A stretch of DNA of 64,000 bases from Egicoccus halophilus (GCF_004300825.1 NZ_CP036250.1:1798001-1862000); one strand, 5' to 3'; positions 18,067-27,134 are shown, numbered from the stretch's first letter. Program-made: numbers and translations. Notes: generated by a model not told the origin, from the letters alone.

Positions 18067-18500
18067 CGCTCGCTCCGTCCGGTGATCGTGTCGAAGATCA
18101 GCACCATCGCGCCGAAGACGGCCAGCCCGACGGCGACCTCGACCACGAGGATCCCGAGGTAGCGCACCCGGGCCGGCTCCATGCCGGGGATCTCGAGCGC
18201 GCCGTAGTCGAGGAACGCCCCACCGGCGAACAGCGGCAGCACGGCGACGACGAGGAACGCCAGCAGCCCGATGCCGGCGGTCAGCGGGCCGGCCGCCGGC
18301 GGGATCAGCCGGTAGGCCAGCCGCTCGTCGATGGTCAGGCGGGGCAGGATCGCCCCGACGGCTACGAACACACCGCCGGCGAACCCGCCACCGGGTCCGT
18401 AGTGACCGTGGGCGATCACGTAGAGGCCGAACAGGGCGATGAAGGGGCTGGCCACCGCGCAGATGACGCGGACGACCTCGGAGGGATAGGCGCCGGTCAT
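18063..18500 (-). CDS. mrpB: Mrp antiporter subunit B, MnhB domain (operon I)
   Basis: A 145-residue protein made of the MnhB domain. GHYGPGGGFAGGVFVAVGAILPRL is the family signature (GPGGGFxGG), with four predicted helices. It overlaps the gene before and after by 4 bp. In the Mbh nomenclature this is MbhF. Confidence 0.9.
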   Translation of the reverse strand: MTGAYPSEVVRVICAVASPFIALFGLYVIAHGHYGPGGGFAGGVFVAVGAILPRLTIDERLAYRLIPPAAGPLTAGIGLLAFLVVAVLPLFAGGAFLDYGALEIPGMEPARVRYLGILVVEVAVGLAVFGAMVLIFDTITGRSER

Positions 18501-19147
18501 CGTTCGCCCTCCACGTCGTCGGTCGGCCCCGCGTCGTCGGTCGGGACAGGCCCACCGGTCGGGCCCGTGCCGTCACGGGCATCGGTGCTGCCGACCGCGA
18601 CCTCGTCCTCGTCCTCGTCGTCCCCGCGTCGGACCAGCACGAGCGCCGCGGACAGGGCGGCGGTGACGATCACGAGCGTCTCGCCGAGGGTGTCCTGCGA
18701 GCGGTAGTCGGCCAGGATGGCGGTCACCACGTTGGGGGTCTGCGTCTGTTCCAGCGACCCTTCGATGTAGGCGGTGGCGACGCCCTGGTGTGCCGGGGCG
18801 TCCGGATCGCCCCGGTCGGGCAGGTCGACGCTGGCGTAGAGCATCAGGCCGACGAAGCCGAGGATGAGCGGGATCACGACCAGGCGCCGACGGGAGTCGG
18901 TCCGGGGCGCCGAACGGCGGGTGGTGGCCAGGATCGCCGCGATGAACAGCACCCCGGTCAGACCGGCGCCGAGCGCCGCCTCGACCAGTGCGACGTCCAG
19001 GGCGCTCAGCCCGGCGAACAGCAACGCCGCGAACAGGCTGTAGGCCGACAGCAGGCCGACGGCGGCGAGCAGGTCCTTGACGTGCAGGGCCAGGAACGCC
19101 GTGGCGATCAGGATCACGAACAGGACGATGTCGAGGGGGACGATCAC
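18497..19147 (-). CDS. DUF4040 + MrpA C-terminal domain protein (MbhD-MbhE fusion, operon I)
   Basis: A 216-residue protein. The N-terminal half (three helices, VKDLLAAVGLLSAYSL and ALDVALVEAALGAGLTGVL) matches the DUF4040 domain, equal to MbhD or the middle of MrpA. The second half has NVVTAILADYRSQDTLGE, the counterpart of NVVNTILVDFRALDTLGE near the MrpA C-terminus of operon II (MbhE). So two proteins that are separate in archaeal Mbh are joined here, while MrpA proper is absent. The acidic tail after residue 165 has no known role. GTG start overlaps the mrpG stop (GTGA). Confidence 0.85.
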   Translation of the reverse strand: MIVPLDIVLFVILIATAFLALHVKDLLAAVGLLSAYSLFAALLFAGLSALDVALVEAALGAGLTGVLFIAAILATTRRSAPRTDSRRRLVVIPLILGFVGLMLYASVDLPDRGDPDAPAHQGVATAYIEGSLEQTQTPNVVTAILADYRSQDTLGETLVIVTAALSAALVLVRRGDDEDEDEVAVGSTDARDGTGPTGGPVPTDDAGPTDDVEGER

Positions 19148-19545
19148 GCGCGTTCCTCCTCGTCGTCCGGGCCGTGCGGGCCGTGCGGGCCGGGTGGGCC
19201 GCCGAGCGCCTCGGTGATCTCGGTCTCGGCCGCCTGCTGGTCGACGGTCTGCACCGGCAGGGCCCCCGAACGGTGGGCGGCACGCACCAACGCGTGGACG
19301 GCGGTCGGGTTGAGGATCAGCGAGGCGACCAGCACGAACGCGAGGCGGAAGCTCGCGTCGATCTCCAGTTCGGGGCGGAACAGCAGGCCGACGAACAGCA
19401 GCAGCAGCCCCAGCGTCTCCGACTTCGCGACGGCGTGGGCCCGGGTGTACAGGTCCGGCAGCTTGAGCAGCCCCACGGTCGAGGCGATCAGGAACAGCAT
19501 CCCGAGCACGATCAGCGGGGTGGACACCAGCAGCATCCAGCTCAT
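19144..19545 (-). CDS. mrpG: Mrp antiporter subunit G (operon I)
   Basis: A 133-residue MnhG/PhaG family subunit with three helices; GLLKLPDLYTRAHAVAKSETLG is the family hallmark. The tail is extended by His/Gly/Pro (GPHGPHGP). The start ATG at 19543-19545 overlaps the mrpF stop. Confidence 0.9.
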   Translation of the reverse strand: MSWMLLVSTPLIVLGMLFLIASTVGLLKLPDLYTRAHAVAKSETLGLLLLFVGLLFRPELEIDASFRLAFVLVASLILNPTAVHALVRAAHRSGALPVQTVDQQAAETEITEALGGPPGPHGPHGPDDEEERA

Positions 19546-19838
19546 CGGCCCCCCGCTTCCCGGTCGCGGGTCTCGCGGCCCTGGAAGTACCGCCCCAGCG
19601 CGATCGGCAGCAGGAAGGCCAGCAGCATGAAGCCGAGCGCGATGTCGAGGAAGAACCCGGGCCGACCGAGCACGAAGCCCAACACGACGATGACGACCAC
19701 ACCGTTGACCGACACCAGCGCGACGGCGACCAGGCGGTCGAAGACGGTCGGCCCCGACCACACCCGGGTCAACCCCAGCGCGATCAGTGCCGCGACGACC
19801 AGCAGCACGCCGACGAGGAACAGGTCGAGCTCACCCAT
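19542..19838 (-). CDS. mrpF: Mrp antiporter subunit F (operon I)
   Basis: A 98-residue, three-helix MnhF/PhaF subunit with the conserved RVWSGPTVFDRLVAVALVSVNG segment (usual length for the family). ATG at 19836-19838 shares one base with the mrpE stop (TGATG). Confidence 0.9.
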   Translation of the reverse strand: MGELDLFLVGVLLVVAALIALGLTRVWSGPTVFDRLVAVALVSVNGVVVIVVLGFVLGRPGFFLDIALGFMLLAFLLPIALGRYFQGRETRDREAGGR

Positions 19839-20434
19839 CAGCGGCCTCCGAGGTCGTCGGGGTCGACCGGCGCCTGCAGGCGCCGCTCGTCCCACACGAT
19901 GGTCGGTGGGTCGTCGGGCGGGTCGCCGAAGACCTTCGCGATCCGCCGCTGCGTGGCGGCATTGGCGAGGTCGGCGACCGCGGTCGGGGTGAAGGCGTGG
20001 ATGGTGAACTCGTCGCCGTCGACGTCGAGGGTCATGGTGCCGGGCACCATCGTGATCGACGTGGCCAGCATGGTGCGGGCGGCGGGGGAGGACAGGTTGG
20101 TGCGGAAGCGCGCCACGCCCGGGCGGGGCGGTACCCGCGGGTCGAGCACCACCCGCAGGATGTGCAGACCGGCCGGCGGCAGCCGGCCGATCAGCCACAC
20201 CGAGTAGCGCAGCAGGTGCCAGAGGTTGACGTGCCGCGACGCGTGCTCGACGGCACGGTCCTCGTCCTCGGGCGGGGCACCGAGCACCGCGTCGAGCAGC
20301 GGCCGGCTCAACCAGGTCACGAGCGCGGCCGAGCCCACGCCCATGACCACGAACAGAGGGTCCAGCCGCCACGACAGCAGCATCCAGAACCCGAGCAGCA
20401 GGACGAACAGCACCGGAGCGCGCAGTCGGGTCAT
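19838..20434 (-). CDS. mrpE: Mrp antiporter subunit E (operon I)
   Basis: A 198-residue MnhE family subunit: two N-terminal helices, then a soluble part with the conserved SITMVPGTMTLDVDGDEFTIH signature. It overlaps the preceding antiporter subunit by 4 bp. It opens the E-F-G-(D/E)-B-C-D block that mirrors mbhA to mbhH in archaea. It is much longer than the 114-residue MrpE of operon II, having a loop of about 50 residues (PPEDEDRAVEHASRHVN) after the first helices. Confidence 0.9.
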   Translation of the reverse strand: MTRLRAPVLFVLLLGFWMLLSWRLDPLFVVMGVGSAALVTWLSRPLLDAVLGAPPEDEDRAVEHASRHVNLWHLLRYSVWLIGRLPPAGLHILRVVLDPRVPPRPGVARFRTNLSSPAARTMLATSITMVPGTMTLDVDGDEFTIHAFTPTAVADLANAATQRRIAKVFGDPPDDPPTIVWDERRLQAPVDPDDLGGR

Positions 20435-22167
20435 GACGGCACCACGCTGAGCAGGAACAGCACGATCCCGGCCGCGAGCAGCACCGACCCGAGTGTCCAG
20501 GTGGCGGCCACGGGCGGCGGCCCGTCACCGCCCCGCCCGAAGCGGGCGAGGGCGGACGTGCGGGCGTCCTCGAAGCGCGCGGCCACGCGTGGCCGCGACG
20601 GGGCGGCGTGCTCGACCGGTGGCGCGTCGGTGCGCTCGCGGCGACCGACGGCGCCCACCAGCAGCGGCAGGCGGCGGTAGACCCAGTCGGTGTCCACGGT
20701 GATCATCGCCTTGGCCGCCAGCTTGGGCAGCAGCAGGAAGAACGCGAGCGCGGTGAACAGCAGGATCTGGGTCTTCTCCAGCACCTTGCCCAGCGAGTAG
20801 GCGTTGTAGTCGACGGCGTAGGGCATCAGGTCGTAGAGCAGGTTCGGCAGCAGACCGATGGCGAGGTTGAGCGCGGCGACGATGCCCATGGCCGCGATCA
20901 TGGTGTGCGGCACGGGGGCGACGTGGACGGGGTGGCCTTCGTCGTTGCTGCGCGGGCCGGCGCCGTCCTTGCCGAACCAGGCGGCGTGGGGGAGCTTGAG
21001 CCCGGTCGACAGGAACGTACCGACCGACACGATCTGCAGGATCAGCACCACCAGGGCGCGCTCGTCGACGTAGGCCGACTCGACGACCAGCTCCTTGGAC
21101 ACGAAGCCGGACAGGAACGGCAGCGACGAGATGCTGAGCGCCCCCACCAGGTACAGGCCCAGGACGAGCTTCATGCGGTTGGCGATCCCGCCGAGCGCAC
21201 TCGCCTTGCTGCGACCGGTCGCGTAGAGCACGGCGCCGGTACCCATCAGCAGCAGCGCCTTGTAGAGGATGTGCGCGAAGGCGTGCGCGGTGGTGCCGTT
21301 GATGGCCACCTCGGTGCCGATGCCGACACCGGTCACCATGAAGCCGACCTGGCTGACGATGTGGTAGGCGAGCAGCCGACGGATGTCGTTCTCGAGGATG
21401 GCGTAGGTCACGCCGTAGACGGCCATGAACACGCCGAGCCACACCAGCGGCTCCCAGCCGGGGAACCCGCGGGCCAGCGCGTAGACCGCCGCCTTGGTGG
21501 TGTAGGCCGACAGGAACACCGTGCCGGCCACGGTCGCGACCGGGTAGGCGTCGGGCAGCCAGGCGTGCAGGGGCGGCACGGCGGCCGAGAGCAGGCAGGC
21601 GAGCAGGATCAGGATCGTGCCGGCCGAGGGCTCGAACGCTTCGAACGACAGCGATCCGGTGGCCGTGTAGTGCCACAGGATGCCGGCCAGCAGCAACTTG
21701 CCGCCCAGCACGTGGACGAACAGGTAGCGCATGCCCGAGCGGCCCGAGCGGGCGTTGCGGCGGGCCATGATCACCAGCGTGCTGGCGATCGCCTTGATCT
21801 CCCAGAACACGAAGAACGTGACCAGGTCACCGGCGTGCACGACACCCATCGCCGCGCCCGCGTAGACCAGTGCGGAGGTCCGCTCGGAGGCCTGTTGGGT
21901 CCGCATGCCGTACAGGCCGGCGCAGACGGCGGCGATCGCGAAGATGATCCCGAACGGGCGCGAGAGCGTGTCGGCGCGCAGCACCTCGAGCTCCCACGCC
22001 AGCCAGGGCACGGTGACGGTGGTGCCGGGTTCGAGCAGCCACACCTGCGCGAGGGCGACCGCCGGTGCCAGCAACATCACGACGTTGCCGATCACCCGCG
22101 GCAGCACGCGCACGAGCACGGCCCCGACGAGCATCGGCAGCACGGGGTGCAGCAGCAGGTCAGCCAC
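20431..22167 (-). CDS. Antiporter-like subunit, NuoL/MrpD family, second copy in operon I
   Basis: A 578-residue, roughly 14-helix protein of the NuoL/M/N family. FFVFWEIKAIASTLVIMARR carries the conserved Glu, AVPPLHAWLPDAYPVA the HxWLPDA loop, and IRRLLAYHIVSQVGFM the broken helix; here the usual Lys of that helix is Arg. A 60-residue Arg/Ala-rich cytoplasmic stretch precedes the last helix. It overlaps the small membrane protein upstream by 8 bp. Operon I therefore has three such ion-channel subunits; this one may take the role of the MrpA channel domain. Confidence 0.82.
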   Translation of the reverse strand: MADLLLHPVLPMLVGAVLVRVLPRVIGNVVMLLAPAVALAQVWLLEPGTTVTVPWLAWELEVLRADTLSRPFGIIFAIAAVCAGLYGMRTQQASERTSALVYAGAAMGVVHAGDLVTFFVFWEIKAIASTLVIMARRNARSGRSGMRYLFVHVLGGKLLLAGILWHYTATGSLSFEAFEPSAGTILILLACLLSAAVPPLHAWLPDAYPVATVAGTVFLSAYTTKAAVYALARGFPGWEPLVWLGVFMAVYGVTYAILENDIRRLLAYHIVSQVGFMVTGVGIGTEVAINGTTAHAFAHILYKALLLMGTGAVLYATGRSKASALGGIANRMKLVLGLYLVGALSISSLPFLSGFVSKELVVESAYVDERALVVLILQIVSVGTFLSTGLKLPHAAWFGKDGAGPRSNDEGHPVHVAPVPHTMIAAMGIVAALNLAIGLLPNLLYDLMPYAVDYNAYSLGKVLEKTQILLFTALAFFLLLPKLAAKAMITVDTDWVYRRLPLLVGAVGRRERTDAPPVEHAAPSRPRVAARFEDARTSALARFGRGGDGPPPVAATWTLGSVLLAAGIVLFLLSVVPS

Positions 22168-22513
22168 GGGCGCCGCCTCCCTCGCCGGAGCCCGGCCTCC
22201 GCTCGCCGGCCGCGGGACGTCCGCCCTCGCCGGTGGCGCCGCCGCCGACGCCGCCGCGCCCGCCGACCTGCGGCGAGACGTCGGGACGCACGTCGCGCTG
22301 GTCGTCGGGGATCACGTCGTCGGCGTAGTAGGTCTCGCGGCGTTGCAGGACGTTCTGGCCCAGGAACTTCGCGACGTACACCAGCAGGTAGCAGCCGCCG
22401 AAGCCGAGCAGTGCGCCGTAGCCGGGGAAGCGGGCGTACTGCACGACGAGGTCGAGCAGGAGCACGACGACGAACGCCGCGCCCGTGACCATCCAGATGC
22501 GCGATCGGCTCAC
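22160..22513 (-). CDS. Small two-helix membrane protein within Mrp operon I
   Basis: 117 residues with two membrane segments (MVTGAAFVVVLLLDLVVQYA and LLGFGGCYLLVYVAKFLG), then a loop with YYADDVIPDD and a Gly-rich tail. I do not recognise a family. It overlaps both neighbours (4 and 8 bp), so it is translated as part of the operon and is probably a small accessory subunit linking the two antiporter-like proteins. Confidence 0.7.
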   Translation of the reverse strand: MSRSRIWMVTGAAFVVVLLLDLVVQYARFPGYGALLGFGGCYLLVYVAKFLGQNVLQRRETYYADDVIPDDQRDVRPDVSPQVGGRGGVGGGATGEGGRPAAGERRPGSGEGGGARG

Positions 22514-24000
22514 GGCGCACCTCCCGTCACGGCGGCGGCCACGTCGGCCGCGATCGAGTACACCCCGCCGAGGTCACCCAGACCGAGCAGCAGCCCGGTC
22601 ACGGCGGTGACACACAGTGGCACCACCATCAGCGGCGAGGCCTCCCCGTGGGGATGGGCGCGCGCCTCGTCGGACAGCGGCTTGAAGAAGGCGCGGTAGA
22701 CGACCGGGAACAGGTAGCCGGCGGTGAACAGCCCGGAGCCGGCGATCAGCGCCGCGTAGACCTGCTGGTCGGCGTCGAGCGCGCCGAGCGTCAGGTACCA
22801 CTTGCTGACGAAGCCACCCATCGGTGGCAGAGCCGCCAGCCCGTAGGACGCCAGACCGAACGCGAGCATCGTGAACGGCATCCGGCGGCCGATGCCGTCG
22901 AGCTCGCTGACATGGTCCTTGTGCGCGGCGATGTGGATCGCGCCGGCGCAGAAGAACAGCGTGATCTTGAGCAGACCGTGGTTGACGATGTGCAGCAGCC
23001 CACCCTCGAAGGCGGTCGGGGACAGCAACGAGAAGCCGAGCACGATGAACGACAGGTGCGCGATCGTGGAGTACGCGAGCCGTCGCTTGAGGTGGTCCTG
23101 GCGCAGGGCCACGACGCTGGCCACGGCGATGGTCACGCCGGCGACGACGGACAACCAGCCCTGGACGCCCAGCCCGAGCAGGACGTCCGGCCCGATCACG
23201 AACCCGACGACGCGTCCGAAGGCGAACACGCCCGCCTTCACGACCGCGACGGCGTGCAACAGGGCACTGACCGGGGTCGGAGCGACCATCGCGGCAGGCA
23301 GCCAGCGGTGCACGGGCATCATGCCGCTCTTGGTGGCGAACCCGGCGGCGAACAGCGCGAACACCAGGATGGTCAGCCCGTCGCCCATCGTGTCGCCGAC
23401 CAGCCCTCCCGGCGTGAACGCGAGCTCGCCCACGTTGGCCCAGGTCAGCAGGATGGCCGCGAGGACCAGGACGCCGCCCGAGAGCAGGATGCCGAGGTAG
23501 AGCCGACCGGCCGCGATCGCCTTGTCGTCGCCCTTGTGGGTGACGAGCGGATAGGTCGCGATCGTCAGCAGCTCGTAGAAGATGAAGAACGTGAACAGGT
23601 CCCCGGCGAACGCCACCCCGAACGCGGTCGACAGGCACAGCGCGTAGAAGGCGTAGAACCGGGTCTGGTTGCGGGCGGCGTCGCCGCGCATGTACCCGAT
23701 CGCGTACGAGCCGGCCAGCACCCACAGGAAGGCGGCGAGCAGCGCGAACAGCAGACCCATGCCGTCGGCACGCAGCGAGAGCTCCACGCCGGGCACGAGT
23801 TGCCCCAACGACGTGGTGGGGACCTCACCGGCGAGGACGGCCGGGACCAGCGGCGCGACGACCGCGAGGGTCGCGACGGCGCCGACGACCAGCAGCGCGT
23901 CGCGCACGGCCGGCAGCCGCCGGGTCACGAGGATCGCCACGGCGGTCAACACCGGCACGCCGACAGCGGCGAGCGGCAACAGCGAAGCCTGGGGGCTCAT
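22510..24000 (-). CDS. Antiporter-like subunit, NuoM/MrpD family, first gene of operon I
   Basis: A 496-residue, 14-helix family member: FFIFYELLTIATYPLVTHKG (conserved Glu), KSGMMPVHRWLPAAMVAPTPVSALLHA (Lys and the HxWLP loop), LKRRLAYSTIAHLSFIVLG (broken helix), and FCAGAIHIAAHKDHVSELDG. The start is ATG 24000 behind GGAGG; upstream in-frame sequence to 24093 looks non-coding. It heads operon I and is read with nine downstream genes that nearly all overlap. Confidence 0.85.
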   Translation of the reverse strand: MSPQASLLPLAAVGVPVLTAVAILVTRRLPAVRDALLVVGAVATLAVVAPLVPAVLAGEVPTTSLGQLVPGVELSLRADGMGLLFALLAAFLWVLAGSYAIGYMRGDAARNQTRFYAFYALCLSTAFGVAFAGDLFTFFIFYELLTIATYPLVTHKGDDKAIAAGRLYLGILLSGGVLVLAAILLTWANVGELAFTPGGLVGDTMGDGLTILVFALFAAGFATKSGMMPVHRWLPAAMVAPTPVSALLHAVAVVKAGVFAFGRVVGFVIGPDVLLGLGVQGWLSVVAGVTIAVASVVALRQDHLKRRLAYSTIAHLSFIVLGFSLLSPTAFEGGLLHIVNHGLLKITLFFCAGAIHIAAHKDHVSELDGIGRRMPFTMLAFGLASYGLAALPPMGGFVSKWYLTLGALDADQQVYAALIAGSGLFTAGYLFPVVYRAFFKPLSDEARAHPHGEASPLMVVPLCVTAVTGLLLGLGDLGGVYSIAADVAAAVTGGAP

Positions 24001-24211
24001 CGGCCTCCGGGAGCGAGCACGGTGGGTGAGGGGAGACGACGTCCGTGGCAGGCAGGGCAGCTGCCGGCCGGTGCCCGTCGAGCTGCCGGTCACCGACCTC
24101 GGGGTCGCGGTGGCCTGCGAACCTAGCGGAGCTTCCCGGAGCCGGGAACCGAGGTCCCGGCCTCCCGGCCGTCTGCCGCGACGTACCCGGGAACTTTCAC
24201 CCGAACTTCAG

Positions 24212-24245
24212 CGGCCCCGTCCGCACCGGGGTGCGGACGGGGCCG
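24212..24245 (-). terminator. Perfect hairpin between the two Mrp operons
   Basis: A perfect 15-bp inverted repeat, CGGCCCCGTCCGCAC and GTGCGGACGGGGCCG, around a 4-nt loop, lies 20 nt past the stop of mrpG of operon II. It should end operon II transcription and insulate operon I. No T-run follows. The remaining 24001-24211 must hold the operon I promoter, which I could not pin down. Confidence 0.75.
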
Positions 24246-24264
24246 TCGAGGTGGACGACCGACC

Positions 24265-24618
24265 TCAGCGCGCCTCGAGCTCGTGGGGTCGTTCGACGAA
24301 GCCCTGCAGGTCGTCGACCGTGGTCCGGTCCCACAGCGGGGTCCCGGCGCGGTAGGCGGCGCGGGCGATGACGTGGCCGGAGACCGGCGCGCCGATGAAC
24401 TGCAGCACGATGGCGATGCCCATCTTGACGGCGGCCTCGCCGGTCCCGATCGCGCACGCGGTGCCGGCGAGCACCAGCGCGATACCCAGGCCGGCGGCCT
24501 TGGTGGTGGCCGAGGAGCGGATGAACACGTCCGGGAAGCGCAGCAGGCCGATGCCGGCGAGCAGCACGAGGAAGATGCCCAGCCCGATCAGGACGGCGCC
24601 GATGAGGTCGAGGATCAC
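24265..24618 (-). CDS. mrpG: Mrp antiporter subunit G (operon II)
   Basis: A 117-residue, three-helix MnhG subunit with GIGLLRFPDVFIRSSATTKAAGLG. The GTG start overlaps the mrpF stop (GTGA). Last gene of operon II, followed by the strong hairpin. Confidence 0.9.
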   Translation of the reverse strand: MILDLIGAVLIGLGIFLVLLAGIGLLRFPDVFIRSSATTKAAGLGIALVLAGTACAIGTGEAAVKMGIAIVLQFIGAPVSGHVIARAAYRAGTPLWDRTTVDDLQGFVERPHELEAR

Positions 24619-24872
24619 GAGTCGCGCCTTCCGACGAGGGCCCCGAGGGAGATGGTGGCGAGGAAGCCGAGCAACGTCGCGATGAGGATGACGTCGAGGA
24701 ACTCCCGGTAGGTGGTGCGCAGCGTCAGCAGGGCGATGGCCCCGACGATGGCGTACAGGCACAGGTCGGCGGCGATCGCCCGGTCGGCCACGCTCGGGCC
24801 GCGGACGGCCCGGACGATGCCCAGGGCGAAGGACAGCGCCAGCACGGCGAGTCCGAGGTCGATCAGCGTCAT
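24615..24872 (-). CDS. mrpF: Mrp antiporter subunit F (operon II)
   Basis: An 85-residue, three-helix MnhF subunit with the VRGPSVADRAIAADL segment. ATG at 24870-24872 overlaps the mrpE stop by 4 bp, deciding the start. Confidence 0.9.
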   Translation of the reverse strand: MTLIDLGLAVLALSFALGIVRAVRGPSVADRAIAADLCLYAIVGAIALLTLRTTYREFLDVILIATLLGFLATISLGALVGRRDS

Positions 24873-25213
24873 CGGGTGGCCTTCAGCAACGTGCGCTCGA
24901 GGCTGGCGATCTCGGCCAGGAAGGCCTCGCGTCCCTCGTAGTACAGGGTGTGGACGTACAGGTCGCGGGTGTCCTCGTCGACCTCGATCGACAGCGTCCC
25001 CGGCGTCATGGTGATCATGTTCGCCAGCAACGTGGTCTCCCAGTCGGATCGGGTCCGGGTCGGGACCCGCACGATGGCCGGCGTCATGGACAGGCCCGGG
25101 GTGAGGACCTCCCAGGCCACGCGGACGTTGGAGAGCACGAGCGCCCACAGGAAGACCAGCAGGGCCCAGACGATGTAGGGCAGGCGGCGCAGGACGCCGA
25201 TCACGCGCTTCAC
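24869..25213 (-). CDS. mrpE: Mrp antiporter subunit E (operon II)
   Basis: A 114-residue MnhE subunit, shorter than usual: one or two N-terminal helices and the signature NMITMTPGTLSIEVDEDTRDLYVH. GTG start overlaps the mrpD stop by 4 bp. Confidence 0.88.
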   Translation of the reverse strand: MKRVIGVLRRLPYIVWALLVFLWALVLSNVRVAWEVLTPGLSMTPAIVRVPTRTRSDWETTLLANMITMTPGTLSIEVDEDTRDLYVHTLYYEGREAFLAEIASLERTLLKATR

Positions 25214-26757
25214 AGGGACCTCACCGCTTCCAGGTAGGCGGTCGGCTCGAGCAGCGACTGCGCTGCCGGTTCGACCAGTTCGATCAGGGGCTGGGCGCCG
25301 ATGCCGAGCACGAACACGGCCACGGCGACGAGCAGGGTCGGACCGACCATGCCGGCCACCCGACGGTTCGACGGGGCCCGGGCGACCGGCGGTTCGCTGT
25401 CCCCGGCGCCACCGGCAGGTACCGGCCGCAGGCCCAGCGCCCGGCCGGCCGGCTCCTGACGCGAGCGGTCGGTCAGCTCGCCCCAGAACGCCCCGTTCCA
25501 GATCTTCACCATCGACAGCAGCGTGAACAGACTGACCAGCACGGCCACGCCGCCCGCCACCCAGTGCGCGTCGACGAAGGCGGCCCGGATCAGCAGGTAC
25601 TTGCCGACGAAGCCGGACGTCGGCGGGATGCCGGCCAGGGCGAGCGCGGGGAACAGGAACCCGAGCGCCAGCCAGGGTCGGGTCCGGACCATGCCGCCGA
25701 GCTCCTGGAGCTTGCCGGTCCCGGTCAGCGTCTCGACCGCGCCGACGGCCACGAACAGCGCCCCCTTCACCAGCACGTACTGCATCAGGTAGACGATGCC
25801 GGCGGTCACCCCTGCCAGGCTCCACAGACCCAGCGGCAGGATCAGGTACCCGACCTGGCTGACCATGTGGTAGGCGAGGATGCCGCGCATGTCCCCGCGG
25901 CCGACCGCGCCGAGCACCCCGACCACCATCGTGACGCCGGCGACGGCCAACCACAGGCTGCGGTAGCCCGGGTCGCCGGCGAACAGCACGCTGTAGAGGC
26001 GGAACAGCACGTACACGCCCGCCTTGGTCAGCAGGCCGCTGAACAGCGCGGTGACGCCGGGACCGGCCTGCACGTAGGTGCGAGGCAGCCAGGCGTGCAT
26101 CGGTACCAGGCTGGCCTTGACGGCGATCGCGGCGGCGATCATCGACGCGCCGACGGCCGCGGTCGGGGTGGTCTGGACCACGCCGTACAGCTGGGCGAAC
26201 GCGACCGTGCCGGCCGTGCCGTACAGCAGGGCGATCCCGACCAGGAACGTGGTCGAGGCGAGCAGGCTGACCGTGACGTAGATGACGCCGGCGCGGACCT
26301 GGCGGCGACCGCCGCGCAGGGTGAGCAGCACGTAGCTGCCGATCAGCATCACCTCGAAGGTGACGAACAGGTTGAACAGGTCGGCGGTGAGCAGCGAACC
26401 GAGCACGCCGGCGAGCAGGACGGCCACCATCGGGTGGAACAGTGGGTGGGCGTCCTCGCCGCGGCTGACGGCGAACACCAGCGCGAGCACCGCCGAGACG
26501 CTGACGGTCAGCAGCACCAGCGCGGAGAACCCGTCGGCGGCGAACGCGATCGCCAGCTCGACCGGCCAGTTGCCGATGTCGACCGCGACGGCCCGCCCGC
26601 CCGAGGTGGCGGCGACCAGCGCCCCGCCGAAGACGACCAGCGTCGTCAGCAGGGCGGCGGTGATCACCCGCTGCACCGCCCGCTGGCTGCGGAAGAGCAG
26701 ACCCAGGGCGGCCGCGACGAGCGGCAGCGCGAAGGGGAGGGGGAGCAGGGCGCTCAC
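25210..26757 (-). CDS. mrpD: Mrp antiporter subunit D (operon II)
   Basis: A 515-residue, 14-helix MrpD. FVTFEVMLIGSYVLLTLRG holds the channel Glu, KASLVPMHAWLPRTYVQAGPGVTALFSGLLTKAG the central Lys and loop, and MRGILAYHMVSQVGYL the broken helix. It overlaps mrpC and mrpE by 4 bp on both sides. Compared with operon I subunits it has the more typical MrpD look (GAFWGE near the C-terminus). Confidence 0.92.
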   Translation of the reverse strand: MSALLPLPFALPLVAAALGLLFRSQRAVQRVITAALLTTLVVFGGALVAATSGGRAVAVDIGNWPVELAIAFAADGFSALVLLTVSVSAVLALVFAVSRGEDAHPLFHPMVAVLLAGVLGSLLTADLFNLFVTFEVMLIGSYVLLTLRGGRRQVRAGVIYVTVSLLASTTFLVGIALLYGTAGTVAFAQLYGVVQTTPTAAVGASMIAAAIAVKASLVPMHAWLPRTYVQAGPGVTALFSGLLTKAGVYVLFRLYSVLFAGDPGYRSLWLAVAGVTMVVGVLGAVGRGDMRGILAYHMVSQVGYLILPLGLWSLAGVTAGIVYLMQYVLVKGALFVAVGAVETLTGTGKLQELGGMVRTRPWLALGFLFPALALAGIPPTSGFVGKYLLIRAAFVDAHWVAGGVAVLVSLFTLLSMVKIWNGAFWGELTDRSRQEPAGRALGLRPVPAGGAGDSEPPVARAPSNRRVAGMVGPTLLVAVAVFVLGIGAQPLIELVEPAAQSLLEPTAYLEAVRSL

Positions 26758-27134
26758 GGGCGCTCCTCCGGGGTGGCGTGGGCAGGCAGGGCGTACTCGT
26801 CGAGGTCGTCCTCGTCGGACTGCTCGAGATCCTCGACGTCGTCGTGTCCGAGGACGTCACGCCCGCGGAACGCGAGAGTCAGGAGGAAGGCGGTGATGCC
26901 GAACGAGATCACGATCGCCGTGAGGGCGAACGCCTGCGGCAGCGGGTCGGCGGGCGTGCCGGGTTCGCCGATGAACGGCACCCCGCGGCGGGCGATGCCA
27001 CCCGAGGTGACCAGGATGGTGGTGGCGACGTGCCCGAGCAGGCCGAACCCGATCGCGACGCGGACGATGCCGCGTTGCATCACGAGATAGGTCCCGCCGG
27101 CGGCGAGCAGGCCGACGATGATCGCGGCGGTCAC
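26754..27134 (-). CDS. mrpC: Mrp antiporter subunit C (operon II)
   Basis: A 126-residue NuoK-like subunit with three helices and the conserved DPLPQAFALTAIVISFGITAF block. GTG start overlapping the mrpA stop. The tail is acidic (EDLEQSDEDDLDEY). Confidence 0.92.
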   Translation of the reverse strand: MTAAIIVGLLAAGGTYLVMQRGIVRVAIGFGLLGHVATTILVTSGGIARRGVPFIGEPGTPADPLPQAFALTAIVISFGITAFLLTLAFRGRDVLGHDDVEDLEQSDEDDLDEYALPAHATPEERP

